Below are positions 9,065 to 17,577 of a stretch of 64,000 nt of DNA, one piece after another. The stretch spans positions 318,425 through 382,424 of the forward strand of contig NZ_KI912107.1 in the NCBI RefSeq assembly GCF_000517085.1. Reading direction: 5' to 3'. Positions within the stretch are counted from its first letter, which is position 1, and the number at the start of each line of letters is the position of its first letter. Position numbers and translations under genes: made by a program. This DNA comes from Saccharicrinis fermentans DSM 9555 = JCM 21142 (GTDB lineage: Bacteria > Bacteroidota > Bacteroidia > Bacteroidales > Marinilabiliaceae). The notes below the pieces were generated by a model. It saw nothing but the letters and a program-made list of their open reading frames with translations. It searched no databases and had not been told where the DNA came from.

Positions 9065-9553
9065 ATGATGAAAAATGTTTTTACAGTGTTATTTCTTTTT
9101 GTTGCAGTAACCATTGTACAGGCACAAGTTAAAGAAGGTGTTAAATATCAAATTGTGAACAAGTCAGGACGAGTTCTCGATGTACACAAAGGTAGTAAAG
9201 ACAATGGAGCTAATGTTCAGTTGTGGGATAATAATAAATCTACAGGTCAGCAGTTTACTTTTATAAATGCTACCGGAGGGTATTATTATATTAAAAATGT
9301 AAATTCAGGTAAGGCACTTGATTTTTATAAAGGAATTGATAAAAGAAAAACCAATGTCACTCAATATCAAATTAATCTTACTGATGCTCAAAGATTTAAG
9401 ATTGTTAATGATAAAGATGGCTATGTTTATATCATGACAAAGGGTGGCAATTGTCTTTCGTCTGAAACGGTTCACGGTCAGAAAGGTTCTAACGTATTAT
9501 TATGGTCTAAGAACAATGTGGCACGATGGAAGCTTGTTGAATTTAAAAAATAA
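9065..9553 (+). CDS. Small secreted ricin-type beta-trefoil lectin-like protein
   Basis: Short exported protein (162 residues). The signal peptide MMKNVFTVLFLFVAVTIVQA precedes a single RICIN/beta-trefoil domain that fills the mature chain. Three subdomain repeats are visible, each with a QxW-like end: NVQLWDNNKSTGQQFTF, NVTQYQINLTDAQRFKI and NVLLWSKNNVARWKL. Such domains bind galactose- or GalNAc-type sugars. Here no enzyme domain is attached, so it would be a stand-alone lectin or decoy. Either ATG (9065 or 9068) may start it. It is monocistronic between two hairpin terminators, and the IS701-type element inserted just downstream leaves it intact. Confidence 0.8.
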   Translation: MMKNVFTVLFLFVAVTIVQAQVKEGVKYQIVNKSGRVLDVHKGSKDNGANVQLWDNNKSTGQQFTFINATGGYYYIKNVNSGKALDFYKGIDKRKTNVTQYQINLTDAQRFKIVNDKDGYVYIMTKGGNCLSSETVHGQKGSNVLLWSKNNVARWKLVEFKK

Positions 9554-9562
9554 AATTTTTAA

Positions 9563-9600
9563 AAGAAGCTGTTCATTCATGAACGGTTTCTTCCGTTTTT
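9563..9600 (+). terminator. Rho-independent terminator after the ricin-type lectin gene
   Basis: A 13-bp stem with two G-T wobbles (9563-9575 with 9580-9592, core GTTCA/TGAAC), loop TTCA, is followed by CCG and five T residues. Confidence 0.75.
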
Positions 9601-9643
9601 GGGATATTGCTTATTGTGATATCCTTTTTTTGTTTACAATTAG

Positions 9644-9660
9644 TTCTACTTTAACAGATT
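9644..9660 (+). repeat. Left terminal inverted repeat of the IS701-type element
   Basis: 17 bp, perfect complement of the right end. The preceding TTAG (9640-9643) is the target duplication. Confidence 0.9.
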
Positions 9661-9841
9661 AAAATGATCACTGAAAAAACGATAATTTAGTATTGTTTTT
9701 CTTTCGTAATAAACAGTAAATTAGTATATTGCAATTGAAACAAAGAACAAAACTCAAGTTTGCAATGGGTAACGGGCGAAAAACTTAAAAAAATATACGA
9801 ATAATGGTAAAACACTGCTAGCGGTCAACAACCGACTTGAA

Positions 9842-11149
9842 GTGTATTTATCTGAATTTCAGCACCATTTTAAAAATAGAACAAAATCCAACTTCGACAA
9901 AGCTACTCAATACGTCGAAGGTCTAGCTTTAAGCGATTTGAAAAACATCGAACGCATCACTGAGACATTAAACGCAGACTACCATAAGATGCAGCATTTT
10001 ATCACCGAATCCAATTGGGATGCAAGAGCTGTCATCGACCAAATAGCAAATCAGGTAGACCAATCACTCCCAAACCAAAAATTAAAAGGATTACTCATAG
10101 ACGAAAGCGGATGGGTGAAAAAAGGTGACAAAAGCATTGGTGTTGATCACCAGTATTGCGGGAACGTTGGGAAGACTGCAAACTCGCAGGTTGCAGTTTT
10201 TGGTTGCTTGTGCACGGACAAATATGCAGCGTTGGTCGACACGAGACTGTACCTTCCAAGGTCATGGTGTACTAACAACGCCAGGTGTGAAACTGCTGGC
10301 ATCCCCAAAGAGGACAGGGTTTTCAAGACAAAACCGGAGCTGGCTACAGATATTGTGAAGCACCAACTGGAAATGGGTATCGAGTTCGATTACGTTGGGG
10401 GGGATGGACTTTATGGCAATGACCTTGCGTTTACCCGTTCGGTTGAGGATATGGGTTTGGTGTACATGCTTGACATTCATAGCGATCAAAAAATCCACCT
10501 TGAAAAACCAGAACTACATATTCCAGAGCGAAAGAGCAATCGTGGGCGCCCACCCAAAAGGCCGAAGGCAAGCACCCCATCGGTAAACGCTAACGAATAT
10601 ATAGAAACGCTTACAAACAAGGACTGGAAAAAGCTTGACATTCGTGATTCTGCCAAGGGAAAGCTGAAGGGATTGTTCCATTTTAAGACAGTTTACATTT
10701 GGGATAAGGTTCAGAACATTGTTGAGAAACGGTTGCTGGTCATTTCGAAAAGAAAGACAAAGCAGGGAGTAGAAATAAAATATTCGTTCACTAACGCAGA
10801 ACTTGCTCAATACACGCATCAGGCGCTGGCATACATGCAGGCACAACGCTTTTTCATTGAGCATAGCTTCAAAGAGCAAAAACAGATAGTAGGCTTGGAT
10901 CAGTTCCAAACCCGCAAATGGCTGTCATGGCATCACCAAGTAGCCCTCAACTTAATGGTGGGCAGCTTTATGCTGAAAGAAAAACTATTGAATCAAGACG
11001 AAGTCCCATTGTTGTCGGCAAGAGACATTATGGATTTTATGGTATACAAATTTTATCGTGAAATGACCGATGAACGGATGCTGGAAAAACTGCAGCAGCG
11101 ACATGAAAAGCGACAGCGTGACATAGACCTCTGTTATTCAAAGCAATAA
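9842..11149 (+). CDS. IS701-family DDE transposase
   Basis: Transposase of 435 residues with an IS701-like DDE domain. The likely catalytic triad is D87 in LLIDESGW, D188 in VGGDGLYGND and E340 in FFIEHSFKEQKQ; the last is a typical IS701/IS4-type third motif. No ATG is in frame after the stop at 9770-9772, so translation would begin at the GTG at 9842 (MYLSEFQHHF) or another non-ATG codon. The stop codon runs one base into the right inverted repeat. Wording and codon use differ from the neighbouring host genes. The frame is uninterrupted. Confidence 0.88.
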   Translation: MYLSEFQHHFKNRTKSNFDKATQYVEGLALSDLKNIERITETLNADYHKMQHFITESNWDARAVIDQIANQVDQSLPNQKLKGLLIDESGWVKKGDKSIGVDHQYCGNVGKTANSQVAVFGCLCTDKYAALVDTRLYLPRSWCTNNARCETAGIPKEDRVFKTKPELATDIVKHQLEMGIEFDYVGGDGLYGNDLAFTRSVEDMGLVYMLDIHSDQKIHLEKPELHIPERKSNRGRPPKRPKASTPSVNANEYIETLTNKDWKKLDIRDSAKGKLKGLFHFKTVYIWDKVQNIVEKRLLVISKRKTKQGVEIKYSFTNAELAQYTHQALAYMQAQRFFIEHSFKEQKQIVGLDQFQTRKWLSWHHQVALNLMVGSFMLKEKLLNQDEVPLLSARDIMDFMVYKFYREMTDERMLEKLQQRHEKRQRDIDLCYSKQ

Positions 11150-11165
11150 ATCTGTTAAAGTAGAA
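11149..11165 (-). repeat. Right terminal inverted repeat of the IS701-type element
   Basis: 17 bp, perfect complement of the left end, followed by the target duplication TTAG (11166-11169). Confidence 0.9.
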
Positions 11166-11265
11166 TTAGGCTGTTTCTTTTTTTATCATTCATCGTTGTA
11201 ACAGCAATTTTTTTTCAGAGTTTAACCAATATGTTTGGATGCTAGTATTTTATTTCAAGTTTCCT

Positions 11266-13065
11266 CTATAAGTTCTTTTTTACCCCATTTTTCATGTGGA
11301 ATATCTTTTTGACGTGAAGATCATGGTCGTAAGTGTAAAAGGTTCCATCGTAAGGTTGGCCATCGCGATAGCTTCCTTGTGCTATTACTTTTCCCCATTT
11401 GTTATAATATTTAACAGACCCGTTAAAATCTGCTTCATATAATACATTGCCCCCAGAAGTAAATTGTTTTTTGTATACGACGGTGTCGTTTCTGTAGCGG
11501 GTAATATTATCAATGATGTCATTGTCAAAGTCGTATAGGTCGCCATTTTTTACATGGTCTCTCTTTTCAAAAATAGCTATTACATGACCCTCTTTGCTAA
11601 AATAGGTCCATTTTTCAAGATTACTATTCGGACTTTCAATCTTTGCAAATATTTCACCGCTTGAATAATATGCAATTCCTTTTGTTTTTCTCCCATCTTC
11701 GTAGTAGTATTCCAGCTTTAAACTTCCATCATATTTTCTATATTTTAGCGTCTTAAATAAACGTCCGTTTCGGTAGAAGTTTTTACTGTCGATATTACCA
11801 TTGTTTCTAAAACGGGCACTTGTCCCATTATAAACGCGGTTATTCTTATCGCTTGATCGTGCAATTTCGTTTCCTTGTTTGTCATAATATAGGCGCAATG
11901 AATCTATGATGACATGTTCTTTAAGTACCCCATTTTTATGATGTGTATATCCTTCTATAAACGTCCCATCTTTGTATATTTTTTTATCCAAGTAGTTGGT
12001 ATATGAACCAAATTCACCATTCATTTTTTTCCCTTTTTTAAACCAGCCTTCACAATATAAATTACCCTGCTCATCGTAATATTTAAAAAGGCCATCTTTA
12101 TCTCCTTCGGTATATTGACCAACTTCGCGAGGCAGACCATTGGTGTGGTATTCGATGTATTGACCATGTAAATAACCGTTTTTGTATTTCATATAACGGG
12201 ACACATGGTCACAATAAACATGCATATTAACCGGAAATTCAAGTTTTAAACCCTCATAAGGATACTTACCTTTGTAGTGTAATGTACCCATTTGTTTACC
12301 TGATTGATCGAAGTAGGTGTCTGTTTTGTTATCACCTTCACCCTTAGTTATTTGTTTAATCAAACCATTTCTATAAAAATAGCATGTAGAATCCACTTTG
12401 CCCTCTGTTACATATTCTAAACTAAATATTTGCATGGGTCTGAACATTATATCGGCAAATATCCCGTTCTTTTTATGGCCATCTTGGTCAAATTCACCTT
12501 TACCAATATATTCACCTTTGATATTGAATATCTTCTGCTGGTAGTGATCATTCAGCAGTTCAACCATAATTTTTGCCTTGCCCTGCGCATTGATGTCTGT
12601 TATTTCATCTAATGTAGATATGCCATTTTTAATATGACTAAAAACACTGATATCTTTTTTTTGGGTATAGTAAATTCCATGGTAAGCTTTGTTGTCTTTA
12701 TAGAGGCATTTTGCCAAAAGTTGTCCTGTGGAATCGTATTGGCATACATATCCTTCCATTAAACCATTTTTGTAATTGGCAGTTTCTTTCAGCTTTCCGG
12801 ATTTGTAATACCACCTTACTTCACCCTCGAAAATATCTTCTTCTATGGAGGAGGATTGGGCTGACATCTCTAATTCGCCACTGATGAAATAGTTATTTAT
12901 CAAAAAAAAGTCATTGTTTTTAACTGGTTTTGGTCTAAAATATTCAGCTCTTTCTTTTATTGTTTCGTACCAATAACTGTTATAATAAAGCGTGTCGATT
13001 TGTGCATTTATATAAATAGTTTTAGTGAATATAAATAAAATAGCACATAATGTTTTAGTCTTCAT
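11266..13065 (-). CDS. Secreted MORN-variant repeat protein
   Basis: Exported protein of 599 residues. The signal peptide MKTKTLCAILFIFTKTIYINA precedes about fifteen degenerate repeats of the MORN_2/YwqK type, about 20-23 residues each with the pattern YY.NG.L...G.Y..G...G, for example VRWYYKSGKLKETANYKNG and FKYYDEQGNLYCEGWFKKGK. In other bacteria such repeats form long beta-solenoid surfaces, and the annotation as antitoxin of toxin-antitoxin systems attached to some YwqK relatives does not fit an exported protein. No toxin gene is adjacent. It stands alone between the IS element and the TonB receptor gene. The function is unknown. Confidence 0.8.
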   Translation of the reverse strand: MKTKTLCAILFIFTKTIYINAQIDTLYYNSYWYETIKERAEYFRPKPVKNNDFFLINNYFISGELEMSAQSSSIEEDIFEGEVRWYYKSGKLKETANYKNGLMEGYVCQYDSTGQLLAKCLYKDNKAYHGIYYTQKKDISVFSHIKNGISTLDEITDINAQGKAKIMVELLNDHYQQKIFNIKGEYIGKGEFDQDGHKKNGIFADIMFRPMQIFSLEYVTEGKVDSTCYFYRNGLIKQITKGEGDNKTDTYFDQSGKQMGTLHYKGKYPYEGLKLEFPVNMHVYCDHVSRYMKYKNGYLHGQYIEYHTNGLPREVGQYTEGDKDGLFKYYDEQGNLYCEGWFKKGKKMNGEFGSYTNYLDKKIYKDGTFIEGYTHHKNGVLKEHVIIDSLRLYYDKQGNEIARSSDKNNRVYNGTSARFRNNGNIDSKNFYRNGRLFKTLKYRKYDGSLKLEYYYEDGRKTKGIAYYSSGEIFAKIESPNSNLEKWTYFSKEGHVIAIFEKRDHVKNGDLYDFDNDIIDNITRYRNDTVVYKKQFTSGGNVLYEADFNGSVKYYNKWGKVIAQGSYRDGQPYDGTFYTYDHDLHVKKIFHMKNGVKKNL

Positions 13066-13450
13066 GTTGTTTGTGTGTTGTTTTTGAATATGTAATGATT
13101 ATGGAGCCTGTAAAAAATATGATAAAACATCGTTGATAGATTGTATCAACAGGATAGGTCTCAAAAATAATATTTATATCACTTACTCGCAAATAGTTTT
13201 CATTTGGAGGTTTCTCTATCCATGGTTCCATCATTTAGTGTTCAACATCCAATGCTTTACTTTGAATTATTTTGCATTGTTATGGGGAGATGTAATGAAT
13301 GTTAAATTGGAATATCTCATTATTGCAGTGTGCCTTTTGTATTGGTTAAACATGCACCGTTCATCCTGAAAAAACAACAGCTCAGTAATCTCTTTTTTTT
13401 CATCTGTGAGTTTGTTGGCAATTTTGAATTGTCATTAACATTAAAAGATT
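13066..13450. other. Intergenic region between the MORN gene and the TonB receptor gene
   Basis: This 385-base AT-rich divergent spacer should hold the promoters of both flanking genes. I see no full TTTG/TAnnTTTG pair. A perfect 7-bp inverted repeat GTTGATA-gattg-TATCAAC (13132-13150) could be an operator. The open frames in it are short and start without a plausible ribosome site, so no gene is called. Confidence 0.5.
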
Positions 13451-15589
13451 ATGAAGACAGTTTTTCTTATTATATTATCCTTTATACTATCGGTTCAGCT
13501 TACTGCGCAAACGCGTGTTGTTGGAGAAGTAAGCGATATAGAGGGAGACCCATTGGTAGGTGTTAATATCTATTTTAAAGATACCTACGATGGGAATATT
13601 TCAGGTTTAAATGGTGGGTTTGATGTTTTTACCCAAGAAGAAGGTGAGGTGGTTTTGGTGGCTCGATTTGTTGGTTATCAACTATTTGAGCAGGTTTTGA
13701 AACCTGGGCGGTATACAATAGATATTGTTCTCAAAGAAAGTTTTCAAAGTATAGAAGGAGTAACGGTAACGGCAGGTAGTTTTGCTGCAGGGGATAAGTA
13801 CAAAGGATCTGTCATGAAATCTCGGGATATTTATACAACTGCTGGTGCTTTGGGGGATGTGACAGGTGCTTTAAATACACTACCCGGAACCCAACATGCC
13901 AATGATGACGGACGCTTGTTGGTGAGAGGAGGAGAGGCTTATGAAACCAAAACACTTATTGATGGAGTTTTAGCAGGTAAGCCTTATTATTCTAAAGTAC
14001 CTGATGTACCAACACGTGGACGTTTTTCGCCTTCTTTGTTTTCGGGTGTCATGTTTAATACGGGTGGATATTCTGCGGAATATGGACAGGCTTTGTCTTC
14101 GGTATTGGTACTGGAAAGTAATGATCTGATGACCGAAGATGTTTTGTCACTGTCGTTAATGAGTCTTGGGATGGAAGCTAATTATACCGATGCATGGGAG
14201 AATAATTCTATTTCTATAATTGGCAGTTATATTAATATGTTGCCCTACTATGGTATGGTCGATACTAAATTAGATTGGGAAAAGCCCACGGAGGCTACCA
14301 GTGGTAGTGTTATTTATCGGCATAAAACAAAAAAGAACGGAATGTTGAAAGCTTATTTTACGGCTGATGTGGGAGAAAGCCGTTTTAAGACCAATAGTGA
14401 GAGGGAGGATTTGAATTATATCACCGACTCGAAAAATCATAATTACTATGGAAATATAACCTATCGACAACCATTAAATGATAAGACGTCCATAAAGGCA
14501 GGCGTTTCGCTCACCTTTGATCATCCAAATATTATTTATGGCTGGCAACATATTGAAAACAAGGAGGCCAATATAGAAATGAGGATGATGGTGGTTCATG
14601 CCTTGGGTGATGATATAAAGTTGAGATATGGAGTTAGTCATACATTGAGTGATTTTGCACAAACTTATAGGGCACATCCCGATTCAATGGAATATAAACC
14701 CGGGTTTCGAGATTTTTTAACCGGGATATTTGCAGAAACACAGATTCAGTTATCTAAAAATGTGGCCTTATCTACAGGACTCAGGTATGAATACTCTTCT
14801 TTGTTAAAAAGAAGTAGTGTAGCGCCTCGACTGGGTATTGCTATGGCAACAGGTAAGCGGAGCCAGTTATCTGCTTCTTATGGTCATTTTTATCAGAATC
14901 CGCACCCTGATGCCTTAAAATTTTCATCCAATCTAACTTTTGAAAGTGCCCGTCACTATATATTAGCTTATCAGGCCGGCCGTGTGGATGAACGTTTCTT
15001 GAGGATAGAGTCCTATTACAAAAAATACAGCCACCTGGTAAAATATGAAGGGAATGAATATGCCGATCCTGATTATTATCGTAGCACAGGTTATGGCGAA
15101 GCCGCTGGTGTGGATGTGTTTTGGCGCGATAATACGTCCATCAAGAATCTGGAATACTGGTTGTCATATTCCTTGATGGATACGCATCGTAAATATAAAA
15201 ATTTTGACTTTTATGCACGACCTTCTTTCGTGTCCAAACATAATGCTTCAGTAGTTGGGAAATATTGGTTTTCGGCTATTAGATGTTTGCTGGGAGGAAC
15301 GTATTGGGTGGCCAGTGGAAGAAATTGGTATGAGGATAGCTCTCAAGGCACTGTGACACATCATGGAGCATGTACACATGGACTGGATATGAACCTGAGT
15401 TACCTCACTCAGGTGTTAGGCAACCAAACCATTGTTTATTTGTCTTTATCTAATGTGTTAGGGACAAATAATATTTATGGATATCAACAAAGTCCTATCT
15501 CCAGACCTGACGGATCTTCTGTTTACCTTCCCATAAGAAATGACATACAACAGTCTGCTTTTATAGGAATATTTATAACTTTAAAATAA
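13451..15589 (+). CDS. TonB-dependent receptor with carboxypeptidase-like N-terminal domain
   Basis: Outer-membrane receptor for TonB-energised uptake. After the signal peptide (MKTVFLIILSFILSVQLTAQ) comes a CarboxypepD-reg-like domain at about 22-105 (VVGEVSDIEGDPLVGVNIYF), then a plug domain (GDVTGALNTLPGTQHANDDGR in part; LLVRGGEAYETKTLIDGV) at about 120-235, then a beta barrel to the C-terminus. At 712 residues it is shorter than SusC-type receptors and has no SusD partner beside it, so polysaccharide uptake is not implied. The next genes encode a small secreted protein and a LytS/LytTR pair in the same direction, which suggests that the receptor and its regulators are produced together. 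Confidence 0.88.
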   Translation: MKTVFLIILSFILSVQLTAQTRVVGEVSDIEGDPLVGVNIYFKDTYDGNISGLNGGFDVFTQEEGEVVLVARFVGYQLFEQVLKPGRYTIDIVLKESFQSIEGVTVTAGSFAAGDKYKGSVMKSRDIYTTAGALGDVTGALNTLPGTQHANDDGRLLVRGGEAYETKTLIDGVLAGKPYYSKVPDVPTRGRFSPSLFSGVMFNTGGYSAEYGQALSSVLVLESNDLMTEDVLSLSLMSLGMEANYTDAWENNSISIIGSYINMLPYYGMVDTKLDWEKPTEATSGSVIYRHKTKKNGMLKAYFTADVGESRFKTNSEREDLNYITDSKNHNYYGNITYRQPLNDKTSIKAGVSLTFDHPNIIYGWQHIENKEANIEMRMMVVHALGDDIKLRYGVSHTLSDFAQTYRAHPDSMEYKPGFRDFLTGIFAETQIQLSKNVALSTGLRYEYSSLLKRSSVAPRLGIAMATGKRSQLSASYGHFYQNPHPDALKFSSNLTFESARHYILAYQAGRVDERFLRIESYYKKYSHLVKYEGNEYADPDYYRSTGYGEAAGVDVFWRDNTSIKNLEYWLSYSLMDTHRKYKNFDFYARPSFVSKHNASVVGKYWFSAIRCLLGGTYWVASGRNWYEDSSQGTVTHHGACTHGLDMNLSYLTQVLGNQTIVYLSLSNVLGTNNIYGYQQSPISRPDGSSVYLPIRNDIQQSAFIGIFITLK

Positions 15590-15623
15590 CCGCCGGTATA
15601 GTTCGGCATAAAATACCATTATC

Positions 15624-16268
15624 ATGAAAATATTGACTGTTACAATTACTGTGTTTATGATCGTTTCTATATGTGGAGCAAATGCATCGGCAGAAACTTA
15701 TGAAGAGATAATGCGAAATAATATAAAACAAATGTATAAGGTGCAGACAGCACGAGAGTTACAGGCTATCTCTGCATCTTTTTATCGAGTAGCTAATAAG
15801 GAGCAGGATAAATGGTTGCCCTTGTATTATGCCTCATATTCGTTAGTGCGTATAGCTTTTTTTGTGAAAGCGGATGAAGAAATAGCTCGGCACCTGGATG
15901 TGGCACAAAGCTATATGGACAGGTTATTGGAATTTAAGCCGAAGGAATCAGAAATATATGTTTTACAGGCTTTACTTTATTCTATGCGTATCACAGGTCC
16001 GGCTAGTGGCATGAAGTATTCTATATTGTCCAACTCTTCGTTGGATAGGGCTGAAGAACTGGACAACGAAAATCCTCGCTTGTATTACTGTAGGGCGAAT
16101 AATATATATCATACGCCCACCATGTTTGGTGGGGGAAAGAAAAAAGCCAAACCCTTGTTTGAAAAAGCCAATGCACTCTTTAATCAACAAAGCCCCAAAG
16201 GAGATTTGTGGCCTTCATGGGGACAATGGCATACACAAGAAATGTTGAAACAATATGTAGTAGAATAG
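15624..16268 (+). CDS. Secreted hypothetical protein with TPR-like helices
   Basis: Exported protein of 214 residues with signal peptide MKILTVTITVFMIVSICGANASA. The mature part is helical and contains segments spaced like tetratricopeptide repeats (YMDRLLEFKPKESEIYVLQA and DRAEELDNENPRLYYCRAN). A glycine-rich turn TMFGGGKKKAKPLFEKANAL precedes the last helix pair. No catalytic motif is seen. It lies 34 bases after the TonB receptor gene and very probably in the same transcript, so a periplasmic role next to the receptor is likely (inference). Relatives with this layout occur beside TonB receptors in Bacteroidota, to my recollection, without a known function. Confidence 0.75.
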   Translation: MKILTVTITVFMIVSICGANASAETYEEIMRNNIKQMYKVQTARELQAISASFYRVANKEQDKWLPLYYASYSLVRIAFFVKADEEIARHLDVAQSYMDRLLEFKPKESEIYVLQALLYSMRITGPASGMKYSILSNSSLDRAEELDNENPRLYYCRANNIYHTPTMFGGGKKKAKPLFEKANALFNQQSPKGDLWPSWGQWHTQEMLKQYVVE

Positions 16269-16376
16269 AAGATGATATTTTTTCGCTATTTTTCTGCAGG
16301 TTTTATATCTGAAGAAGGGTGATAGAAAGGAGTAGATGAATATAAACAAATATGACCTTTGAAAATTTAATTTAAT

Positions 16377-16443
16377 CATATGAAACGAGCCATGAGAGTG
16401 ATCTCTCACACAGGTGAATGATTATCACGGCGAGTTCCATATG
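16377..16443 (+). repeat. Dispersed palindromic element, copy 1
   Basis: A 67-base element between the small secreted protein gene and the LytS-type kinase gene. The ends CATATGAAAC (16377-16386) and GTTCCATATG (16434-16443) form a 10-bp stem with one A/C mismatch. Inside lies a perfect hairpin TGAGAG-tgat-CTCTCA (16393-16408). The same element, at about 75 percent identity by eye with one indel, is found on the minus strand at 26622-26689. The left flank ATGACCTTTGAAA (16352-16364 region) resembles the right flank of copy 2, as if both derive from a tandem array. Confidence 0.7.
16380..16421 (+). CDS. Possible 13-residue micro-ORF inside the dispersed element
   Basis: ATG to TGA, encoding MKRAMRVISHTGE. 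The second copy of the element holds an ORF of the same length and register, MKQAMKMVSHTGG. The ORF lies between the stem arms, with its ATG within the 5' arm. No clear ribosome site precedes it. It could be a leader peptide for the downstream kinase gene, or simply part of a mobile repeat. Differences between the copies are not concentrated at third codon positions, so coding is unproven. Confidence 0.25.
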   Translation: MKRAMRVISHTGE

Positions 16444-16469
16444 ACCATTAAGAAACAAATTATAAACAT

Positions 16470-17522
16470 ATGAAAAATAGTAGGTGGAGTTTTAAGCGCT
16501 TTTTAATAATAGGAGGTGTTTGTATTCTTATAGGAATATTATCAAGCTTACTATTAAGTGGGCATCTGCCTTCCAACTTTAGGAATTTCATACGTAATGT
16601 AGGTTATTCTTTGATGATTGGATATGGTCTTTTTGCCAATGGTTACGTTTTTTCCTTGGTAGATGAGCGATGGTTATCATGGATCAAGCGTCCTGTTACT
16701 AGTTTTTTGGTAGCCTTGGGGGTAACTACGATGTATTCGTCCATTGTGATATTTTTTACCAATTGGTTTTGGTTTGGTTTTTTAATGGACTTAAGCTGGG
16801 AACAGTTTTGGCCCTTTGGAAAAGGAATATTGATTGTTGAGTATGTGGTTCTGTATTTTATCACTCAGTTTTTTTATGCCAGGGCTTTCTTTTTTGAATG
16901 GAAAAAATCCTTGGTGGCTAAGGAAGAGCTTAAACAGGAGGCGATATCGTTGCAATATAAAGTATTGCGGAACCAGGTAAATCCACATTTTTTATTTAAT
17001 AGCTTGAATGTATTAAGCTCATTGATTCGTATAGATGCTGTAAGAGCAGGGGTGTTTGTGGATAAGTTGTCGGGATTTTATAGAGACTTGCTGGGATTTA
17101 GAGGAAGAGATATTATTTCAGTTGAAGAAGAAATGCATTTCGTAAAAAAATATCTAGATCTGCAGATGGAACGGTTTGGGTCTAATATGGTTGTAGAGAC
17201 GCACTTTGATCAATCGAAAGCTTATCGGCTGATTCCAATGACTTTACAGATGTTGGTTGAAAATGCCATTAAGCATAATCAAGTTAGTCAAAAGAATAAA
17301 TTAGTGATTAAGATATACCCGGAGGATGATTATTTAGTGGTAGAAAATAACTATCAACCTTATCTGAATCCTATAGATGGTGAAAAAGTGGGTTTGAAAA
17401 ATTTAAGTGAGCGATATCACTATTTAACAGATAAACCTTTTGTGGTGGATAAAACGGATAGATATTTTAGGGTGAAAGTACCCTTGTTGAAAATGGAAAA
17501 TAAGCTTGAGGGAATACTGTGA
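16470..17522 (+). CDS. LytS-type sensor histidine kinase
   Basis: Membrane sensor kinase of 350 residues. Four hydrophobic segments fill about residues 10-145 (for example FLIIGGVCILIGILSSLLL and ILIVEYVVLYFITQFFY). The His_kinase (PF06580) domain follows, with the phosphoacceptor motif QVNPHFLFNSLNVLSSLIR near 168-188. A degenerate HATPase region contains MLVENAIKHNQ (N box) and GLKNLSERY (G box). No sensory domain other than the membrane part is visible, so a membrane or envelope signal is likely. It pairs with the LytTR regulator 55 bases downstream. The 5' spacer carries the dispersed palindromic element. Confidence 0.9.
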   Translation: MKNSRWSFKRFLIIGGVCILIGILSSLLLSGHLPSNFRNFIRNVGYSLMIGYGLFANGYVFSLVDERWLSWIKRPVTSFLVALGVTTMYSSIVIFFTNWFWFGFLMDLSWEQFWPFGKGILIVEYVVLYFITQFFYARAFFFEWKKSLVAKEELKQEAISLQYKVLRNQVNPHFLFNSLNVLSSLIRIDAVRAGVFVDKLSGFYRDLLGFRGRDIISVEEEMHFVKKYLDLQMERFGSNMVVETHFDQSKAYRLIPMTLQMLVENAIKHNQVSQKNKLVIKIYPEDDYLVVENNYQPYLNPIDGEKVGLKNLSERYHYLTDKPFVVDKTDRYFRVKVPLLKMENKLEGIL

Positions 17523-17577
17523 TGGTGTTGATGGATTTTCTAATTCTTATGTCTGATGACTAAATAGTTAACTTATT

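Larger units (their letters stand above)
9644..11165 (+). mobile_element. Complete IS701-family insertion sequence, 1522 bp
   Basis: Bounded by perfect 17-bp terminal inverted repeats (TTCTACTTTAACAGATT at 9644-9660 and its complement at 11149-11165). It is flanked by a direct repeat TTAG (9640-9643 and 11166-11169), which fits the 4-bp YTAR target duplications described for the IS701 family. One transposase gene fills the interior. It sits between the lectin terminator and the MORN-protein gene and disrupts no recognisable gene. Ends, target duplication and reading frame are all intact, so the insertion may be recent and the element active (inference). Confidence 0.9.

Noticed and set aside
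10514-10909. 131-codon minus-strand frame inside the transposase gene
   Set aside because: Shadow of the DDE domain coding sequence; no start signal and no similarity by eye.
11266-13065. MORN/YwqK repeat protein as an antitoxin
   Set aside because: It has a signal peptide and no neighbouring toxin candidate, so the annotation by similarity is not applied.
13132-13150. Inverted repeat GTTGATA / TATCAAC as a terminator
   Set aside because: The stem is AT-rich, no T run follows and it lies in a divergent spacer; mentioned only as a possible operator.
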